Origin: JAGDZR01 sp049115695
Lineage (GTDB): Bacteria; Bacteroidota; Bacteroidia; Cytophagales; Cyclobacteriaceae
Assembly: GCA_049115695.1 (NCBI GenBank)
Contig: JAGDZR010000004.1
Span: 124,001 to 188,000 of the forward strand
Direction: 5' to 3'
DNA length: 64,000 nt
The translations under genes were made by a program, and so were the position numbers. Below, one piece after another: positions 28,810 to 37,200 of this stretch. Each line of letters opens with the position of its first letter. The first letter of the stretch is position 1. A model generated the notes under the pieces. It did not search any database and had not been told where the DNA came from. It worked only from the letters and a program-made list of their open reading frames with translations.

Positions 28810-30237
28810 CTATTCGCTCCAAATATGGCTCCCTTCCAGCAAACTCGCATATTCTTGTTGAAGTAGACGCTTCATTCGCATGAATTCTTCGCGGTTTGAT
28901 TCAGAAAGCTCGTTCGCCTCGCCCCTATCATCTTTTAGGTTGTATAACTCATAGTCTACCAGATCACTTTCCTTAACAAGTGCTTCATTTCCATGATAAA
29001 GGTTATTGATCATGGGGACATAAGTTGTGTCATTTCTAAGTCTGGCCAAGATTTTCCAGTCGCCATCTCGCATGGCCACCTGGTGCTCGTTCAGTGCGTT
29101 GTAAAACCCCCATGTAAGTGGTTTTGTTCTATTGAATGTGCGATTGTTAAAAAGGGACGTGACTGATTCACCATCTAATGTAACATCGGGCAACTCCACT
29201 CCAGCCAATTCACAAAATGTAGGCAGAAAGTCAAGTGAGGAAACAACAGCATCAGATGTTGTGCTCTCTGTTTTCCCTTTCCAATACATGATTCCTGGGA
29301 CACGAAAACCTGCTTCTGTTGTCCATAACTTCATACCCTTCAGGTCTCCCGGAGTGCCATAAGATCTCCAGGCCCGCTGATACCTATTCAATGTCTCCGG
29401 TCCATTATCTGATGTAAATATGATCAACGTATTATCATGTCCATTTTCTTCAAGATAGGTCATCATTCTACCAACAGCAATGTCAACATTCTCGACATTG
29501 GCATAATACATGGCTTCCGGCAAGGTGTCTGATTTCGGTAAATACTTGTCAACCAGTTCTTTAGGTGAAGCAATAGGCTCATGGGGTTCATGAAAGGTCA
29601 CCTGGAGGTAGAAAGGTCGGTCATCTTGTTTCTGATCCAACCAGCTGATCGCTTCGTCCACTACAATTTGAGAACTATATCCCTGAATCTCACCAACCAC
29701 TTTTCCATTTCTGACAAAATTTTTCGGATTCTCATGACTTGGTGCTGAATTGTTATGTGTAGCAAACCAATGCTCAAAACCGAAATCGTTCGGCTGTGGT
29801 TGTGCTTCATTGTTGAACCTGGAGTTACAGTGCCATTTACCAGATAAACAGGTAGCATATCCAGCTGATTTAAGCAATGCAGGAATGGTAATTTCATATT
29901 CTTGCAGGTGGACCATATGTCTCAAGTCCTCTTGTTTGCGGTATCCCGGAATAAAGTCATATACTCCCGCTCGATTGGGACTTCTGCCCGTCAAAAGCCC
30001 GACACGCGATGGCGAACAAACTGGTGCGGCTGAATAGAAATCTGTAAAACGCATGCCCTTGGCAGCCATAGCATCCAGATTAGGTGTTTCGATGATCGCG
30101 TGACCATATGCTCCTAAATCACCATAGCCAAGGTCATCGCAAAGGAAAACGACAATATTTGGTTTCTGCTCCTGCTCATTGCAAGAAAAGAGGGCTGCTG
30201 TTAAAACCAGAAATAGTATTAAGCGGTTTGCTTTCAT
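28810..30237 (-). CDS. Sulfatase (type I, Cys-type; arylsulfatase A-like)
   Basis: The frame is open to 30258, but ATG 30237 gives MKANRLILFLVLTAALFSC, a clean lipoprotein signal, and an exact ATGA overlap with the stop of the upstream sulfatase. The mature enzyme has NIVVFLCDDLGYGDLGAYGH, signature CSPSRVGLLTGR, GKWHCNSRFN and FTSDNGPETLNRYQR. The Cys is the formylglycine precursor. It belongs to the arylsulfatase A-like branch and differs strongly from the neighbouring sulfatases, suggesting that each removes sulfate from a different position. Confidence 0.92.
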   Translation of the reverse strand: MKANRLILFLVLTAALFSCNEQEQKPNIVVFLCDDLGYGDLGAYGHAIIETPNLDAMAAKGMRFTDFYSAAPVCSPSRVGLLTGRSPNRAGVYDFIPGYRKQEDLRHMVHLQEYEITIPALLKSAGYATCLSGKWHCNSRFNNEAQPQPNDFGFEHWFATHNNSAPSHENPKNFVRNGKVVGEIQGYSSQIVVDEAISWLDQKQDDRPFYLQVTFHEPHEPIASPKELVDKYLPKSDTLPEAMYYANVENVDIAVGRMMTYLEENGHDNTLIIFTSDNGPETLNRYQRAWRSYGTPGDLKGMKLWTTEAGFRVPGIMYWKGKTESTTSDAVVSSLDFLPTFCELAGVELPDVTLDGESVTSLFNNRTFNRTKPLTWGFYNALNEHQVAMRDGDWKILARLRNDTTYVPMINNLYHGNEALVKESDLVDYELYNLKDDRGEANELSESNREEFMRMKRLLQQEYASLLEGSHIWSE

Positions 30238-31691
30238 TCTTCTGTTGGTTGATCCCAAAGCGTGTAAGGGTCGTTATGTATTTTCATTTGTTCATGGAGT
30301 AATACCTCCATCTCACTTAGCTTGTCGGCATAATCTGGATCTGTTGCCAGGTTGGTTTCCATTTTCCTCGATTTCTGATGTTCGGCAAGGTATTCATGCG
30401 GATTCTCTGCTAGATTGAAAAGCTGTGTTTCACGCACTTCACCATCCATCATGTCATATTTGATGAGCTTCCAGTCTCCCTTGCGGACAGTCCGCATACC
30501 AGGTTTTGTACCACCACAGTATACCCCATACTGCACGTCACGAATGACTTCTTTTTCTCCCATCAAAACAGGTTTAAAGCTTGTTCCCTCAACAGTTTCG
30601 GGTATCTCAATTCCTGCCAAATCACAAACAGTCGGAAGTATATCGAACAAGAAGATATTTCCTTCAACTCTTTTACCTGCGGCAATTCCAGGGCCCTTCA
30701 CGATAAAAGGCACTCGCCAGGTATGTTCGTAAAGATTTTGCTTGCCCATCAGTCCGTGCCTTCCTATGGACATGCCATGATCTGAGGTATAAATGGTATA
30801 GGTATTGTCCAACTCTCCCATTTCCTCCAGCTTTTTCAGCACTTTCTCTAGCTGGATGTCAATATTTTCTGAGCAGGCATACTCTCGCCCCAATTCATTC
30901 CGAACAGTTGAGGTATCTCGGCGTTTCCAAACACCACTCACTCGTTCCTCATCTCTCAGTGTCGGATGTCCATGATAAAAGGGATGAGCTGGCAGATAGT
31001 TTTCGTGCAATTGTGGTTGTTTCGGGTTTTCCTGCGGATAAGTCACCGTATCTCTGTGATTGGTAGCTCCATATTTGTCTAACAGTGATGGTGTACCGTT
31101 TCTTGGATCATGTGGATGAGAAAAACCAAAATAGATAAAGAAGGGATCCTCTTCCTTGGAAGCTTCTCTTGTTGACAAATAATCCAATACTTGTTTTGAA
31201 TGCCATGCACTTCCACCTTCTTCGGTCCCTTTTCGCTTAGTAGCATCATTCACTAATGTAAATTGTCGATTAGCACCTGGGTAAGAATTACCTTTTTTAC
31301 ATGTCCTCATTGTTTTGTATCCCGCCCGATTAAATACCGCTCCGATGGTCATAGTATCCAATGGATGAAAATCTGTTAGCTTTTGAAATTGCGCACTGGG
31401 AGGTAAATGCCAAAGGGGGCGGCCGGTCATAATCATGTGCCTGGAAGGAGTACATACAGCTCCGTTCATTGAACCCATATGACGAGCACTCTCAAAGACC
31501 ATCCCTTCCTGAGCAAGTTTGCCAATCGTCGGGGTTTCCAGGATGGAATTAGGGTCATAAACCTGAAGGTCTAAAGGTGATTGATCATCGACCAAAACAA
31601 ATAGAAAGTTTGGCTGTTTTTGCGTTTCCTCACATGAAAAAAGCATAACACTTAAACCAAGGATTATGGTGCTAATTCTTATAGTTCTCAT
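30234..31691 (-). CDS. Sulfatase (type I, Cys-type)
   Basis: The 485-residue lipoprotein (VMLFSCEE) carries NFLFVLVDDQSPLDLQVYD and the signature CTPSRHMIMTGR. SDHGMSIGRHGLMGKQNLYE and WRVPFIVKGPG are typical of S1 sulfatases acting on marine polysaccharides. Its ATG lies only about 6 nt after an A/T-rich tract that ends a stem-loop (31714-31729), so expression may depend on read-through of, or processing at, that structure. It leads the three-sulfatase run 31691-27319. Confidence 0.92.
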   Translation of the reverse strand: MRTIRISTIILGLSVMLFSCEETQKQPNFLFVLVDDQSPLDLQVYDPNSILETPTIGKLAQEGMVFESARHMGSMNGAVCTPSRHMIMTGRPLWHLPPSAQFQKLTDFHPLDTMTIGAVFNRAGYKTMRTCKKGNSYPGANRQFTLVNDATKRKGTEEGGSAWHSKQVLDYLSTREASKEEDPFFIYFGFSHPHDPRNGTPSLLDKYGATNHRDTVTYPQENPKQPQLHENYLPAHPFYHGHPTLRDEERVSGVWKRRDTSTVRNELGREYACSENIDIQLEKVLKKLEEMGELDNTYTIYTSDHGMSIGRHGLMGKQNLYEHTWRVPFIVKGPGIAAGKRVEGNIFLFDILPTVCDLAGIEIPETVEGTSFKPVLMGEKEVIRDVQYGVYCGGTKPGMRTVRKGDWKLIKYDMMDGEVRETQLFNLAENPHEYLAEHQKSRKMETNLATDPDYADKLSEMEVLLHEQMKIHNDPYTLWDQPTEE

Positions 31692-31696
31692 TCTTT

Positions 31697-31729
31697 AAAA
31701 TTAAAAAATCAGCCGGTGGAAATCCACCG
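31697..31729 (-). terminator. Stem-loop and U-tract between lyase and sulfatase genes
   Basis: On the minus strand a 7-bp perfect stem CGGTGGA/TCCACCG closes over TT and is followed by GCTGATTTTTTAATTTT. This is a standard intrinsic-terminator shape. It stands between the heparinase-like gene and the sulfatase ATG at 31691. A second small stem, CCAAAC/GTTTGG, is at about 31752-31769. Confidence 0.6.
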
Positions 31730-31785
31730 TCTGCTCTCTCTACTAATGCCAAACTCAGGGGTTTGGTAGTTTCTATGCTTACCTT

Positions 31786-34512
31786 TTAGAATACCACTTC
31801 ACGATATTCACCAGCATCAAATTGCCGACCACCCTGTCCTAAATCAATCAACACAGGTACTTCATTATGCAAAAAGTACTTTGTTCCAATTCGCTCGAGC
31901 ACCACATTCCCTTTTTCCGCTGCATTGATGGCTATTTTCCCTTTGACCAGTTGCCCTCCATTCCCCATAAACAAGACCAAATCTCCGTTCTCTTCCTGAC
32001 TAACTAGAGAATAGGTAGCATTAGTGGTAATGTCTTCAAACTTTGCCACTGAACCACCATAGCTAGAAAATATCAGGTCTTCTCTACTCGACTTACTCAC
32101 CACTTTTACTCCTACAAAATCTCTATTCCCATTCTCATCCTCGATACCAGTAATACTAGCTATGCTTTTTCCTTCACTTGAAGTAAATGGCTCATAAATC
32201 GAAACAAACGGATGTTCCCATGCTTCACCATGTTGTCTGGCCGTAAGGGTCAAGTAAGGTGACTTGTCCACCTCATAGGGCAATCCATGATCTCCTCTAA
32301 AAGCTTTGTTCGGTGGTGATTTGATAGAGAATACTTCTCGCCCATCTGTACCTTTCATCCAAAGATTCATCAGTATATCCTCCTGACCATCAGGCATATC
32401 GATTTTCCATTCCACCTGATAGTCTTCATTGGTTTTAATAGATCTTTTATCCCACATATAGTCCAATGCATACAGATGGCCCCCGGCAAAACCCATCTCC
32501 TCACTAAGAGTCAAATCAAGCGGTTTGCCAGTGGGGTCCATCACCTGCATGCTCTGTCCCAGGTTGTGATAATAGTAGTCGTGAAATTTGTCACCTTCAC
32601 GCTGTTTTTTTGATCGGAAAATATCTACATAATAACCTGTCGTTGCTCCTGTTTTGACAGTACTAACCAATCGACTTTGATCACTTCTGGTTTCTGGCTC
32701 CAGGAAATACACATCTGAATAAGTGATGTTAGGATAAAACCCCGTTTTGGTTTCTGATTTAGGGTACTCCCCCAATAAATCAAAAGCATGATTGCTGAGC
32801 ATTTCCGTATACGAAGATGCTCCATCCACCATCACGGTATTGTGGGCTGGAAACTGCGAATAGTATTCCAAATAAATTGGTTGTAGGTAACCTGCCCCTT
32901 TGCCTGGATCGGCTCCTTGCACAAAACCTTTACCATAGAGTTCCATGTTAATACCATTGGCATGCATATGATTCCCCAGCGAACCATTTAGTGAAACCAT
33001 CATGCCGTTCTTTCCCTCCCCGATACGCTGAACATGCCAACTTACATTAGGAGCGTAAAAAGTTTGAGTGATGTAATTTTCTCTTTTGCCTGTCCTATAT
33101 TTTGGATTTAGCTGAAGTGGTTTGCTTGCAAAAAAGGATGAAATATCAGGTCTGGTACTTCCACTTCTGTCAGAAGATCCATTGTTTTCTGAGAAAAGTA
33201 GGTACATCTCTGTAAACTCTTGTTCTAGTTCCTCATTCCCATTTTTCTGGGCACTTCTAATCAAATCACTCATTGCTTGAGTGCTGAGTGGACCGTAATA
33301 GGTATCACCAAATGCGACTGTTTGACCATTAGGAAACAGGTACTGCGGTAGCACCTTGACCGCCTTATTCATGACGGGCATATATGGAAATAGATTGTGA
33401 TCAAATGTGTTATCAAAATCATTGATGAAATGAGTCAAATCTTTTGTCACACCAAATGAATATCCAGGGCATTCGGCCCATACACCATTTCTATGGTCGT
33501 AACCATAATCCATGAATTTGGTTAATGACCACTGACGTGCTGAAGTTTTATTCAAAATATAGTCGATAAAATACTCCCGCCCCTTTTCATCATCGTAATA
33601 TTGATTGTCCTGCAACACCATAGCGGCTTTAAGTATGATTTTGGCTTGATGAAGATTCCAATTGTTTTGAGGAACTCCATTTTTAATATTCAAGTCAATC
33701 CATTTCGTGATGGTTGCCTCGTATTTATCAATATTACCAGCATAATTCTCCTCGACATATTGATGTAAGAAATCATACAATTCTGCAATGCTCGTCAACG
33801 TACCTTCGTGAATAACCTGAAAGCAGGTGAGACCAACTAATGTCTGGATATGACCATTCAGCATATCGATAGGTTCACTTCGATAATACATCCCCATCAT
33901 GTAAGTATTGAATATATCATAAGCGAACCTCGCATAGCGCTCATCACCCTCCAACCAGTACAAAAAGGCCGCATCACGTGCGAAACCAATAATTTTTTGA
34001 TTATGTCTATGAATCAGTCCGCCGGTTTTCGACTGCTCTACCCACTCGAGTGGCCTTCCTTCCTTGCTTTTATTGCGCAGATAAAGCCCACGCACATCGT
34101 CCATATAAGGCTTGATGTCAGCTAAATCGGGCATAGCATAATTGGTGGTGTAATCTCTGGATCCGGTAAATCGAACGGTCGGAACAGGTGCCTCCCCATC
34201 CGCATGTGAATAGTAAACTCCGTTGATGTACACGTTGGTAGCTTTAGTTTTCCAATACATCATAAGTCTTGAAACCATCCACTCCGGATCATCAACATGG
34301 CGCTCAACATGTTCGTCAATTCTTGCATGTATCCCATCGAGCACTTCCTGCGCCCATGTTTCCTTTTTTATGGTTTGCTCCAGGTCCTTTTTTTCATTCG
34401 GTGAGATATGGATCCTCGGGTACCCTTGGGGTAAGTTTTCAGGTAAAGGAATTTGGGCCATTGATTGAATACACAGCAACCCAGCAAATGTGATCATGAA
34501 AGTCTTGATCAT
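31786..34512 (-). CDS. Large heparinase II/III-like polysaccharide lyase, secreted
   Basis: The open frame extends to 34581, but ATG 34512 gives MIKTFMITFAGLL and a signal peptide ending QSMAQ, so the protein is about 908 residues. The N-terminal toroid contains GVPQNNWNLHQAKIILKAAM and GVWAECPGYSFGV. The C-terminal beta domain contains NGSLGNHMHANGINMELYG and QFPAHNTVMVDGASSY, the His and Tyr regions of heparinase II/III-like lyases. It would cleave next to uronic acids by beta-elimination, giving substrates for the GH88 enzyme. A -7 box and a candidate operator lie upstream with the spacing seen at the other PUL promoters. Subfamily not determined. Confidence 0.82.
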   Translation of the reverse strand: MIKTFMITFAGLLCIQSMAQIPLPENLPQGYPRIHISPNEKKDLEQTIKKETWAQEVLDGIHARIDEHVERHVDDPEWMVSRLMMYWKTKATNVYINGVYYSHADGEAPVPTVRFTGSRDYTTNYAMPDLADIKPYMDDVRGLYLRNKSKEGRPLEWVEQSKTGGLIHRHNQKIIGFARDAAFLYWLEGDERYARFAYDIFNTYMMGMYYRSEPIDMLNGHIQTLVGLTCFQVIHEGTLTSIAELYDFLHQYVEENYAGNIDKYEATITKWIDLNIKNGVPQNNWNLHQAKIILKAAMVLQDNQYYDDEKGREYFIDYILNKTSARQWSLTKFMDYGYDHRNGVWAECPGYSFGVTKDLTHFINDFDNTFDHNLFPYMPVMNKAVKVLPQYLFPNGQTVAFGDTYYGPLSTQAMSDLIRSAQKNGNEELEQEFTEMYLLFSENNGSSDRSGSTRPDISSFFASKPLQLNPKYRTGKRENYITQTFYAPNVSWHVQRIGEGKNGMMVSLNGSLGNHMHANGINMELYGKGFVQGADPGKGAGYLQPIYLEYYSQFPAHNTVMVDGASSYTEMLSNHAFDLLGEYPKSETKTGFYPNITYSDVYFLEPETRSDQSRLVSTVKTGATTGYYVDIFRSKKQREGDKFHDYYYHNLGQSMQVMDPTGKPLDLTLSEEMGFAGGHLYALDYMWDKRSIKTNEDYQVEWKIDMPDGQEDILMNLWMKGTDGREVFSIKSPPNKAFRGDHGLPYEVDKSPYLTLTARQHGEAWEHPFVSIYEPFTSSEGKSIASITGIEDENGNRDFVGVKVVSKSSREDLIFSSYGGSVAKFEDITTNATYSLVSQEENGDLVLFMGNGGQLVKGKIAINAAEKGNVVLERIGTKYFLHNEVPVLIDLGQGGRQFDAGEYREVVF

Positions 34513-34582
34513 AAATAAATCTAAAGTTTGAAAATCAACATAGTCAAAATCAGGGAGTTGAACACGCACCGAACTTAACAAA

Positions 34583-34590
34583 CAAAAATA
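34583..34590 (-). promoter_or_regulatory. -7 box of the heparinase-like gene promoter
   Basis: The minus strand reads TATTTTTG, an exact TAnnTTTG match. It is 23 bp from operator E and gives a leader of about 67 nt to ATG 34512. No good -33 element is seen at 19-21 bp, which would suit an activator-dependent promoter. Confidence 0.5.
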
Positions 34591-34612
34591 TTTACTCCCA
34601 GGATCTAACTAT

Positions 34613-34647
34613 ATCACTCAATGATCATAAGCTATAAATTGTGGGTC
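34613..34647 (-). promoter_or_regulatory. Putative AraC-type operator, site E
   Basis: Half-sites ATCACTCAATGATC (34613-34626) and ATAAATTGTGGGTC (34634-34647) have the same 21-bp period and orientation as the other PUL sites. The second half resembles the distal half of site D (ATAAATTATGTGTC). Confidence 0.5.
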
Positions 34648-34696
34648 AAGGTGAAGAAGGAGGATCAAGTGATATTCACTAATTAGCCGATACAAA

Positions 34697-34728
34697 AAAA
34701 GCAGTCACCATTTCTGATAACTGCTTTT
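34697..34728 (-). terminator. Terminator of the tRNA cluster
   Basis: On the minus strand a 9-bp stem AAAAGCAGT/ACTGCTTTT closes over a 14-nt loop and is followed by a run of T, just 8 nt after the tRNA-Arg 3' end. It would end a leftward transcript carrying the tRNAs. Confidence 0.7.
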
Positions 34729-34735
34729 CGTGCTG

Positions 34736-34809
<74 letters not shown>

Positions 34810-34866
34810 ATTTGCTATTGCTAGCATAAATTAATCAGCCCCTGCTCACAGGTCAGATTAACAATT

Positions 34867-34979
34867 CAATTACACAGGACTCGATCGCAACGGCGAACCG
34901 CCCCGAACCCCCTGCTTAGGAGCCGTTCCTGGATAGGACAGGTGCTCCTTTCCCTGTTATCCAGTTGAGCTATGAGTTC
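34867..34979 (-). pseudogene. tRNA-Arg (CCT)-like gene interrupted by three insertions
   Basis: The sequence follows tRNA-Arg(TCT) closely: CTCATAGCTCAACTGGATA, then GAGCA, then anticodon loop CTCCTAA with GCAGG, then GGGTTCGGGG. It carries extra blocks of about 10 nt in the D-arm (34948-34957), 15 nt in the anticodon stem (34923-34937) and 16 nt in the T-arm (near 34883-34898). Removing them restores near-normal D and anticodon arms. The 3' acceptor strand pairs poorly with GAACTCA. The second insertion contains TATCCAG, complementary to CTGGATA of the D-arm, so the RNA could refold into a long hairpin. Probably a decayed tRNA gene. Confidence 0.65.
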
Positions 34980-35039
34980 ACTGCCATCAAAAGGATGGCC
35001 ATGAACACAAAATCCGGCCTTTCAGCAGATTCCGCACTT

Positions 35040-35127
<88 letters not shown>

Positions 35128-35292
35128 GTGGATTAGTTGAAATCAACTTTTAGGATCCTTATGACCCCATATTTCCATACCCTTCTGCAAAAGGACTGCA
35201 AATATAGTATTTCAACTCAAAATTCAATGACCCCTCAGAAAAATATCTCAATGAATTACTTCCTTAATTTTCGTTAAATAAAGCGTTCTTCA

Positions 35293-35323
35293 TTTGCCAT
35301 CAAGCATGGGTTATCTATTTTTG
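35293..35323 (+). promoter_or_regulatory. Bacteroidota-type promoter of the batB-like gene
   Basis: TTTG (35293-35296) is followed after exactly 19 bp by TATTTTTG (35316-35323), a full match to the -33/-7 consensus. The ATG at 35334 is only 10 nt beyond the box, so the 5' leader is predicted to be about 7 nt. Confidence 0.7.
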
Positions 35324-35333
35324 GCAACCAATT

Positions 35334-36299
35334 ATGATATGGGCTGATTCGCTGGGTGCTTTCGAGTACATCACAATTCTTTTGTTCTCAATATTCTACC
35401 TCTCGTATGCAGTGAGAATGGTACGGGCTGCACGCATCTTAGAATCTCCCGTCAGGAGCATTATATGGAAGTTTCTGCTTCGTTCTGCCTATTTCGTACT
35501 CATCATTATTGCATTGCTCGGACCTTCGTTTGGAGATGCTACTCGAGAGATCAAATCCGTAGGTAAAGACATCTTCTTCTGTATTGATCTTTCTCAATCA
35601 ATGAATGCCCATGACATTCAGCCTAATAGATTGGCAAAGGTGAAATTCGAATTAAAAAATATCATAGAAGCCTTTAACAGTGATCGCAAAGGAATCATCA
35701 TGTTCAGTAACGAGGCATTTATGCAGTGTCCACTTACCTATGACAACAATGCTCTTAATTTGTTCCTTCAAACCATGAACACTTCACTGGTCCCCAATAC
35801 TGGAACAGATTTTGCCCCTCCACTCGAAATGGCACTTGACAAACTCGTTGATAAAGAAGATGGTGGTGAAGAAAAGTCCAAGATCATTATTCTCATTAGC
35901 GATGGTGAAGATTTTGGAGATGACACAGAGGAAATGGCCGAGAAAATAGAATCATCCGGCATCAAACTATTTGCGCTGGGTGTAGGTACAAGTCGCGGGA
36001 GCAAAATCAGAACACATCGAGGCTTCAAAACCGATCGACAAGGCGAAGAAGTTGTATCCAAATTGAACGCCAGTTCGTTGAAGAAACTGGCAAGTGACAC
36101 AGGAGGTAAGTACTTTGAAATCAACTCTAAAAACAATGATGTCAGTCGAATGATCAATACGATCAATCTGATTGAGGGTGAACTCAGAGATTCTAAACAG
36201 GTTGATGCCAAAGCCAATAAATACTATTACTTCCTGGGTTTGGCACTGGTCTTGATATTACTTGATATATTGATCACGATTAGAGTATTGAGAATATGA
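35334..36299 (+). CDS. BatB-like VWA-domain membrane protein
   Basis: The 321-residue protein has two N-terminal transmembrane segments, a von Willebrand A domain (residues about 80-270) and one C-terminal transmembrane segment. The metal-ion-dependent adhesion site is visible in DLSQSMN, with later TGTDFAPP and ISDGEDFGDD. This layout matches BatA/BatB proteins of the Bacteroidota bat (aerotolerance) operon. A TPR protein of the BatC type overlaps its 3' end by 4 bp; BatA and BatD are not in this window. The complex is thought to work in the cell envelope, but its biochemical role is unclear. Confidence 0.82.
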   Translation: MIWADSLGAFEYITILLFSIFYLSYAVRMVRAARILESPVRSIIWKFLLRSAYFVLIIIALLGPSFGDATREIKSVGKDIFFCIDLSQSMNAHDIQPNRLAKVKFELKNIIEAFNSDRKGIIMFSNEAFMQCPLTYDNNALNLFLQTMNTSLVPNTGTDFAPPLEMALDKLVDKEDGGEEKSKIIILISDGEDFGDDTEEMAEKIESSGIKLFALGVGTSRGSKIRTHRGFKTDRQGEEVVSKLNASSLKKLASDTGGKYFEINSKNNDVSRMINTINLIEGELRDSKQVDAKANKYYYFLGLALVLILLDILITIRVLRI

Positions 36300-37141
36300 T
36301 AAAACTATTGCTCTTACTTACTATGCTGGTTACCAGCAACCCAAAAGACATTGCAAGGATCAATTCCTACAAGAAGGAAGCTGAAAAGTCATTTATCGCT
36401 GGTGAATATGAAGCGGCTATCAGCCGTTACAAGTATTTAATGGATAGTATGAATGTAGAAGAAGATGAGATAATCCTCAATCTGGCACACTCCTATTATC
36501 AGCTCAATGACACAGCCAATGCCCGATCGTATTACTCTCAGGCCTCCATGTCCCCTAATAATGAGCTGAAGTCAGTAGCCTATCAACAGCTCGGTGTGAT
36601 GTCCAAGAGCCCTCAGACATTGCAGCAAGCCAAACATTACCTGAAAGCATCCTTAAAAGCAAACCCCAATAATATTGACGCCCGATACGACTATGAGGTG
36701 GTCCAAAAGTTGATCAAGGAGCAAGAACAACAGCAGCAGGAAAATCAGGATCAGGAAAATAAAGACGATCAAAATAAGGAAGAGGAGCAGCAAAACGAAG
36801 ATCAGGAGCAGCAAGATCAACAGGATCAAGGTGATCAAAGCGAAGAAGAACAGCAGCAGGAACAGCAAGAGCAAGAGCAACAACAGCAGGATCAGGAAGG
36901 TGAAGAACAAGAAGGCGAAGAAGAGCAGCAGCAAGAAGAGCAGCAAGAGCAATCTGAGGAACAAAGTGAAGAGCAGAAGGATCAGGAAATGAGTACGAAA
37001 GAAAAGCTCGAGGAAATGAACATCAGCGAAGAGAAAGCACAAATGATTCTTGAAGCCATGCGTAATGCTGAAGTGCAATATCTGCAGCAACAAAAACGCA
37101 AGGCAACAGAGCGACCTAAGAGCGGAAAACCTGATTGGTAA
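36296..37141 (+). CDS. BatC-like TPR protein with Gln/Glu-rich tail
   Basis: The 281-residue protein starts with a short hydrophobic signal and TPR repeats (residues about 25-140, for example AARSYYS-type helices and AKHYLKASLKANPNNIDARY). A stretch of about 100 residues (about 142-245) follows, made almost only of Gln, Glu, Asp and Asn. The C-terminus (KLEEMNISEEKAQMILEAMR and QQQKRKATERP) is the conserved end of BatC-type proteins. It overlaps batB by 4 bp. The acidic low-complexity part makes a long shadow frame on the other strand, which is not a gene. Confidence 0.78.
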   Translation: MIKLLLLLTMLVTSNPKDIARINSYKKEAEKSFIAGEYEAAISRYKYLMDSMNVEEDEIILNLAHSYYQLNDTANARSYYSQASMSPNNELKSVAYQQLGVMSKSPQTLQQAKHYLKASLKANPNNIDARYDYEVVQKLIKEQEQQQQENQDQENKDDQNKEEEQQNEDQEQQDQQDQGDQSEEEQQQEQQEQEQQQQDQEGEEQEGEEEQQQEEQQEQSEEQSEEQKDQEMSTKEKLEEMNISEEKAQMILEAMRNAEVQYLQQQKRKATERPKSGKPDW

Positions 37142-37164
37142 TAGCAACCGAACACCTCAACCCT

Positions 37165-37172
37165 TATATTTG
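37165..37172 (+). promoter_or_regulatory. -7 box upstream of the thiolase gene
   Basis: TATATTTG is an exact TAnnTTTG match 28 nt before ATG 37201. A TTG lies at 37135-37137, but the 27-bp spacing is longer than usual. Confidence 0.45.
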
Positions 37173-37200
37173 CCCGACAACGTTAATCCCACTTTTCTAA

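Noticed and set aside
36653..37147. Long minus-strand frame rich in Leu and Phe opposite the batC-like gene
   Set aside because: It is the complement of the Gln/Glu codon repeats of the TPR protein; composition is an artefact and there is no start context.
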